In this document: one piece after another, positions 33,210-37,199 of the stretch
Layout: each line of letters opens with the position of its first letter
How positions within the stretch are numbered: position 1 is the first letter of the stretch
Assembly (NCBI GenBank): GCA_017988135.1
Contig: JAGNSI010000005.1
Location: 1 to 37,199 of the forward strand
Reading direction: 5' to 3'
Source: Pseudarcicella sp.
Lineage (GTDB): Bacteria > Bacteroidota > Bacteroidia > Cytophagales > Spirosomataceae
DNA length: 37,199 bases
The notes under the pieces: generated by a model
What the model was told of the DNA's origin: nothing
The model's database searches: none
What the model saw: only the letters and a program-made list of their open reading frames with translations
Program-made: the position numbers and the translations under genes

Positions 33210-33370
33210 CTACAATGGCAACCGAAAAGGCATTATTGAATTAAGAACAATATTAAAACAACAATGGCAACCAATTAGGCATTATTGAATTGAGAACAAA
33301 AATAAAACAACAATGGCAACCAATTAGGCATTATTGAATTGAGAACAAAAATAAAACAACAATGGCAACC
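33210..33370. repeat. 49-bp tandem repeat carrying a terminator arm
   Basis: Three full units (33210-33258, 33259-33307, 33308-33356) plus a 14-bp partial unit (33357-33370). Units 2 and 3 are identical; unit 1 differs at about 7 bases. Each begins CAACAATGGCAACC (CTACAATGG in unit 1), which is the left arm of the terminator at 33355-33391. There are no spacer differences as in CRISPR. Confidence 0.92.
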
Positions 33371-33391
33371 TTTTGGGTTGCCATTGTTGTT
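33355..33391. terminator. Bidirectional terminator between the patatin gene and the SdrD-repeat gene
   Basis: Sixteen-bp perfect stem AACAACAATGGCAACC/GGTTGCCATTGTTGTT (33355-33370 with 33376-33391) and a 5-nt loop. It serves two convergent genes. U-tracts are short. The left arm is also present in the tandem units upstream, so alternative pairings are possible. Confidence 0.8.
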
Positions 33392-33409
33392 AATCCCCAA
33401 AACTAAAAT

Positions 33410-36400
33410 CTATTGTTTTGTAAATTTAAGTGTATTGATTTTACCTTTGTTTAATACCCTTACGATATACGTGCCTGGGTTTAAACCTGTCAAATCTAAA
33501 GATAATCCTTTCTCTGTCATTGACATTTTAGGCTCAAACAATTTACCCGTCATGTCTATAATAGCTACTTTTGAATTTGATAAATCTTGATTGGTTATTT
33601 CTAAGTTTACTTTGTCCACTTTTGATGGATTTGGATAAATTTTAGCCAATTCTTTGATTTTAAACTCAACCAGCCTTATCGATGATAACGAACTAGAACC
33701 ATCTAAATCAATCATTTTTAAACGATAATAGTTTATGCCATTATTCGGTTTTGTATCTACAAAATTGTATTTACTGATAGATTTTGATTTATTTAAAGCC
33801 GATACATTATGTATGGTTTCAAAATTAACGCCATCTATACTTCTTTGTACTTCGAAACGATCAGCTCCAATTTCTTCACTTGTAGACCATTCTACTTGAG
33901 TAGAAACGTTGTCTTTAGTTTTAACATTAAAGCTACTCAATTTAACCAATAATGGACTACCTTGTATAAGACCTGCGTCAAGGTTATTGGTTTTTTGACC
34001 TCTTACTATTTCAAAAGAAGCTGTCACACCAGTTGTACTACCAGCTGGAATATCACTATTAGTCAAAGGATTTGAACCTGTAGCAGAAGTTGTAGTAGAA
34101 CCAGAAGGCAAGTTGGTAAACGTAATTGTATAACCAGTACCAGCAGGTACTTCGCTGATCAAATATTTACCATCTCCATCTGTAATGGCTGTACCTACTA
34201 CATCACCAGAGCTATTTTTCAATGTTACAAATACACCAGGAACAGCTGGTTCATTTGCGTCTCTTGAACCGTTCAAGTTGTTGTCATACCAAACATAATC
34301 GCCTACACTTCCCAACAATACTGGTCTCAAACCACCGTCTACGGTAAGGTCTATTTCTCCAGCAGAAAGTACCACTGTAGAAGTGATTGCTGTTGAAGGA
34401 CTTGCATCATTATTGGTATTGTCTTGATTATTGGTATTGTTTGGTGTAGTTTGTTGCGTAAATTCTAGCGCTGCAGGTACAGTTGTAAAGCCAACTTTAT
34501 AAGTACCTGGTTCTAAGTTTGCAAACAAATATTTACCATTTGCGTCAGTAATTGCACTTGCCAAAACAGTAACTCCATCAGCTTGATATAACGTAACAGT
34601 TACACCTGCAATTCCAGCTTCATTAACACCTTGTACTCCGTCTCCATCTGCATCATACCAAACTACATTTCCTAATGCTGCTTTGGTTGTAGTAAAGCCT
34701 GCATCTGTGTTGGCAACATTGGTATTTCCAGTAAGGGTAACCGACGGTGTTGTAGCTGAAATAGGATTAACATCACTATCATTTGTATCAGTACCTTGGT
34801 CTGCTGTTGTAAATGTAAACCCAACTGGTTTAACAAATTCTACACTATAAGTTCCATTTGGAAGGTTTCCGAAAAGGTATTGCCCAGTTTCGTCTGTTAA
34901 AATACTAGAAACTATATTTCCATTATCGTCTAACAAATTCACCGTAACACCTGGCAATCCTGGCTCTGTTCCGTTTTGAATACCATCACTTGCGATACCT
35001 GATCCGTCTCCGTTATCTAACCAAACTTTGTTACCAATACTATTGGTTGCCGAAACATTGAATATACCCAAATCTAGTGTTAAATTATCTTCGCCTTGTG
35101 CCAAAGTAAAGACTGGCGACAAACCTGACATCGGATCTGCATCTGAATCTTTTGCATCATCAGCACCTTGATCATTTTTAGCTGTTTGAATAGCATATCC
35201 ACTTGGTAAGCTCGAACTCACAAATTCAACTTGATAATTACCTGCATCTAAGTTTGTAAAAATGTAATTACCCAAAGAATTGGTTATTGTGGTTTCAAAT
35301 GGCGTAGTCAATTCAGTTCCTGAAATTAAGCCATCATTATCAGTATCCAACAACAAGTTTACTGTAACATTGCTCACCCCTTGCTCTCCGGTGTTTTGAA
35401 TTCCATCGTTATTGGCATCTACCCACACTAAATCTCCAACACTTCCTTTACCAGCAGGAATACTTGCTCTGATACCACCATCTACATTTGAAAAATCTGT
35501 AGAAGCTGGCAAAACAATCGGATTGGTAGTGCCCGAGGCTAGGTTTGCGTCACTATCAAGGTTATCGTTCGAACCAACATTTGACTTTGTAAATGTAGTA
35601 CCTTTAGGCAAATTAGTAAACACTATTTTGTATGTTCCTGCAGGTAAATCTACGAAGCTGTAATTACCATTTGCGTCAGTTACAACAACATATGGCTTAC
35701 CAGTTGCTGGATTATTTACTGGAACGTTTGATGCATCTACTAATGAAACTGTCACATTCGGAACACCCACTTCAGCGTTATTATCTAAACCATCGGCATT
35801 AATATCATTCCAAACTCTATTACCTAAACTTGACAAAGGAGTCACAGAATTATTAAATATTCCCAAGTCAATTCCAGGATAGTTCTGACCTTGAGATAAG
35901 TTATAAACTGCAGACAACAAAGTTCCAGTATTGAAATCACTATCCGTTGAATTATTATTTACACCACCTGGTGCTGTATCTTGCCCAGTTACATCATAAT
36001 TTACTGGCAAACCAGAAACCTCAACATAGTATTTCGCTGGATTTAATCCACTGAACAAATAATTACCCAAAGCATCAGAAACTACTACATATGGCTGAAC
36101 ACCTGCTATAAACGGATTATCTACATCAGTGTCATCTCCTCCACCTATTGCACCATCTGCACCTGCGTTTTTCAATTTCAAAGTTACATTCGGAACTACA
36201 GGCTCACCTGCATCTTGTTTACCATCTTTGTTTAAATCATTCCAAACCAAGTCTCCTAAACTAGCTTTAAGATCATCTTTCAAACCAGCATCTATTCCCG
36301 TAACAAATGTACCAGCAACTCCAGTATTAATCAAACCAGTCTTAGTAGTCGAAGTATCAGCATCACTATTGTTTGTACTTGAAGCAACACTTGTGCCATT

Positions 36401-37198
36401 GGTAGTTGTGAAAACAGTTCCTGGTTTTGGACTAAATCCAATAATGTAATCTGTATTTTCAGGTAAATTATTAAACAAATATTTGCCTGAAGCATCTGTT
36501 TTGGTAATAGCTACAACATTATTACCTGTTGCATCAAAAAGCGTAACCGTAACACCAGCCATAGGTGGTTCTACTGATGAGGCATCTTGTATTCCATCTT
36601 GATTGGCATCAAACCATACATAATCACCAATACTGTTTGGCGAAACTGATGTTTTGAAAATTATACCAGCATCAACATCAAGCTCTGTTTCATTACCTGA
36701 CAAATTGATAGTACCAGTTTTTCCTGATAAAATATTGGCATCACTGTTTAATAAATTACCATCGTCAGTACCTGAACTAATTGTAAATGAGTAATTAGCT
36801 GGCAAAGTAAAGGCAACATTATAATCGCCATTTGGTAAATGTTCAAACAAATATTTACCATAAGCATCTGTGGTAGTGCTTCCTACTAATATATCGTCTG
36901 AATCACCTGCTAATCCATTCACACCATTAGCAAATAAACTTACTGCAACATTTGCAACGCCTGGCTCTGTACCATTTTGAACACCATCTAGAGCAGTTCC
37001 TCCACCTGCACCCATGTCTAACCAAACTTTATCTCCAATAGCATTTTCAATATTCACCAAACCTGCATCAACATCATTTTCTGTTTCGCCAGCTGAAAGT
37101 GTTACTACATAACTTCTACCTGTAGTTTGATTTACATCACTACCTGTAGTTGCTGTACCAGTTTCGTTGTCGGCTGTATTGGTATTTGTTGAAAATAA
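33410..37198 (-). CDS. T9SS-exported SdrD_B-repeat protein, C-terminal part (5' end outside window)
   Basis: The frame is open to the window edge, so about 1262 residues are the C-terminal part of a larger protein. After the tail of one repeat come eight prealbumin/Cna-B-like SdrD_B domains of about 115-145 residues, starting near 37045, 36634, 36265, 35840, 35443, 35044, 34681 and 34311. Each has the SIGDxVWxDxNxDGxQ start, GVxVTLxxxxG and TDxxGxYLFxNLPxGxY strands, then a Ca-like NNSDxD loop and DxGL/DxGI end. A fibronectin-like domain (about 33940-33670, EEIGADRFEVQRS) and a T9SS type A domain (KIYPNPSKVDKVNLEI to TLKFTKQ) complete it. It is probably a surface stalk or adhesin, which is inference. 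It shares a terminator with the patatin gene. Confidence 0.9.
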   Translation of the reverse strand, partial: LFSTNTNTADNETGTATTGSDVNQTTGRSYVVTLSAGETENDVDAGLVNIENAIGDKVWLDMGAGGGTALDGVQNGTEPGVANVAVSLFANGVNGLAGDSDDILVGSTTTDAYGKYLFEHLPNGDYNVAFTLPANYSFTISSGTDDGNLLNSDANILSGKTGTINLSGNETELDVDAGIIFKTSVSPNSIGDYVWFDANQDGIQDASSVEPPMAGVTVTLFDATGNNVVAITKTDASGKYLFNNLPENTDYIIGFSPKPGTVFTTTNGTSVASSTNNSDADTSTTKTGLINTGVAGTFVTGIDAGLKDDLKASLGDLVWNDLNKDGKQDAGEPVVPNVTLKLKNAGADGAIGGGDDTDVDNPFIAGVQPYVVVSDALGNYLFSGLNPAKYYVEVSGLPVNYDVTGQDTAPGGVNNNSTDSDFNTGTLLSAVYNLSQGQNYPGIDLGIFNNSVTPLSSLGNRVWNDINADGLDNNAEVGVPNVTVSLVDASNVPVNNPATGKPYVVVTDANGNYSFVDLPAGTYKIVFTNLPKGTTFTKSNVGSNDNLDSDANLASGTTNPIVLPASTDFSNVDGGIRASIPAGKGSVGDLVWVDANNDGIQNTGEQGVSNVTVNLLLDTDNDGLISGTELTTPFETTITNSLGNYIFTNLDAGNYQVEFVSSSLPSGYAIQTAKNDQGADDAKDSDADPMSGLSPVFTLAQGEDNLTLDLGIFNVSATNSIGNKVWLDNGDGSGIASDGIQNGTEPGLPGVTVNLLDDNGNIVSSILTDETGQYLFGNLPNGTYSVEFVKPVGFTFTTADQGTDTNDSDVNPISATTPSVTLTGNTNVANTDAGFTTTKAALGNVVWYDADGDGVQGVNEAGIAGVTVTLYQADGVTVLASAITDANGKYLFANLEPGTYKVGFTTVPAALEFTQQTTPNNTNNQDNTNNDASPSTAITSTVVLSAGEIDLTVDGGLRPVLLGSVGDYVWYDNNLNGSRDANEPAVPGVFVTLKNSSGDVVGTAITDGDGKYLISEVPAGTGYTITFTNLPSGSTTTSATGSNPLTNSDIPAGSTTGVTASFEIVRGQKTNNLDAGLIQGSPLLVKLSSFNVKTKDNVSTQVEWSTSEEIGADRFEVQRSIDGVNFETIHNVSALNKSKSISKYNFVDTKPNNGINYYRLKMIDLDGSSSLSSIRLVEFKIKELAKIYPNPSKVDKVNLEITNQDLSNSKVAIIDMTGKLFEPKMSMTEKGLSLDLTGLNPGTYIVRVLNKGKINTLKFTKQ

Positions 37199-37199
37199 A

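Noticed and set aside
33210-33370. CRISPR-like array
   Set aside because: Units are contiguous with no unique spacers, units 2 and 3 are identical over all 49 bp, and no cas genes are present.

Overview
This window comes from a low-GC member of the Bacteroidetes. Three lines of evidence support this. Two large secreted proteins end in the Por-type (T9SS) C-terminal sorting domain. Several promoters fit the phylum's TTTG-N~20-TAnnTTTG pattern. Ribosomal gene starts lack Shine-Dalgarno sequences and instead have A/T-rich leaders. Phylum-typical enzymes (bacterial GGGP synthase, Mpl-like ligase, short alanine-racemase-fold arginine decarboxylase, zinc-free L36, S14 and S4) agree. No tRNA, rRNA, IS element or CRISPR array was seen.

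Layout. 1-8700 is a housekeeping and accessory block: the 3' end of an M16 peptidase gene, a DUF805 membrane protein, an MBL/beta-CASP RNase-like protein, a small secreted protein, a PolB-like 3'-5' exonuclease, two small membrane proteins, GGGP synthase, convergent mpl, arginine decarboxylase, and a 39-residue putative lipoprotein. 8765-24504 (all minus strand) is the S10-spc-alpha superoperon, transcribed rplC-D-W-B, rpsS, rplV, rpsC, rplP, rpmC, rpsQ, rplN-X-E, rpsN, rpsH, rplF-R, rpsE, rpmD, rplO, secY, map, infA, rpmJ, rpsM-K-D, rpoA, rplQ. It starts with rplC, so rpsJ (S10) must lie elsewhere. 24505-25156 is a divergent control region with a canonical promoter for each direction and a leader of about 430 nt for rplC. 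25157-33199 holds gpmI, a T9SS-exported protein (seven-repeat propeller plus a large internal duplication), an Fe-S (6-4) photolyase and a patatin-like lipase. 33200-33410 is a tandem-repeat and terminator region. 33410-37198 is the 3' part of a T9SS adhesin-like protein with SdrD_B repeats, cut off by the window edge.

Functionally, the superoperon supplies both ribosomal subunits, the SecY translocon, methionine aminopeptidase, IF-1 and the RNA polymerase alpha subunit as one unit. The least-explained signals are RNA-level ones. Inverted repeats lie in many of the superoperon spacers, some with perfect 7-16 bp stems. A 19-nt motif occurs in two spacers. The rplC leader can form two mutually exclusive hairpins. 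In a 49-bp tandem repeat, every copy carries one arm of the adjacent terminator. No clearly new multi-gene system was recognised.
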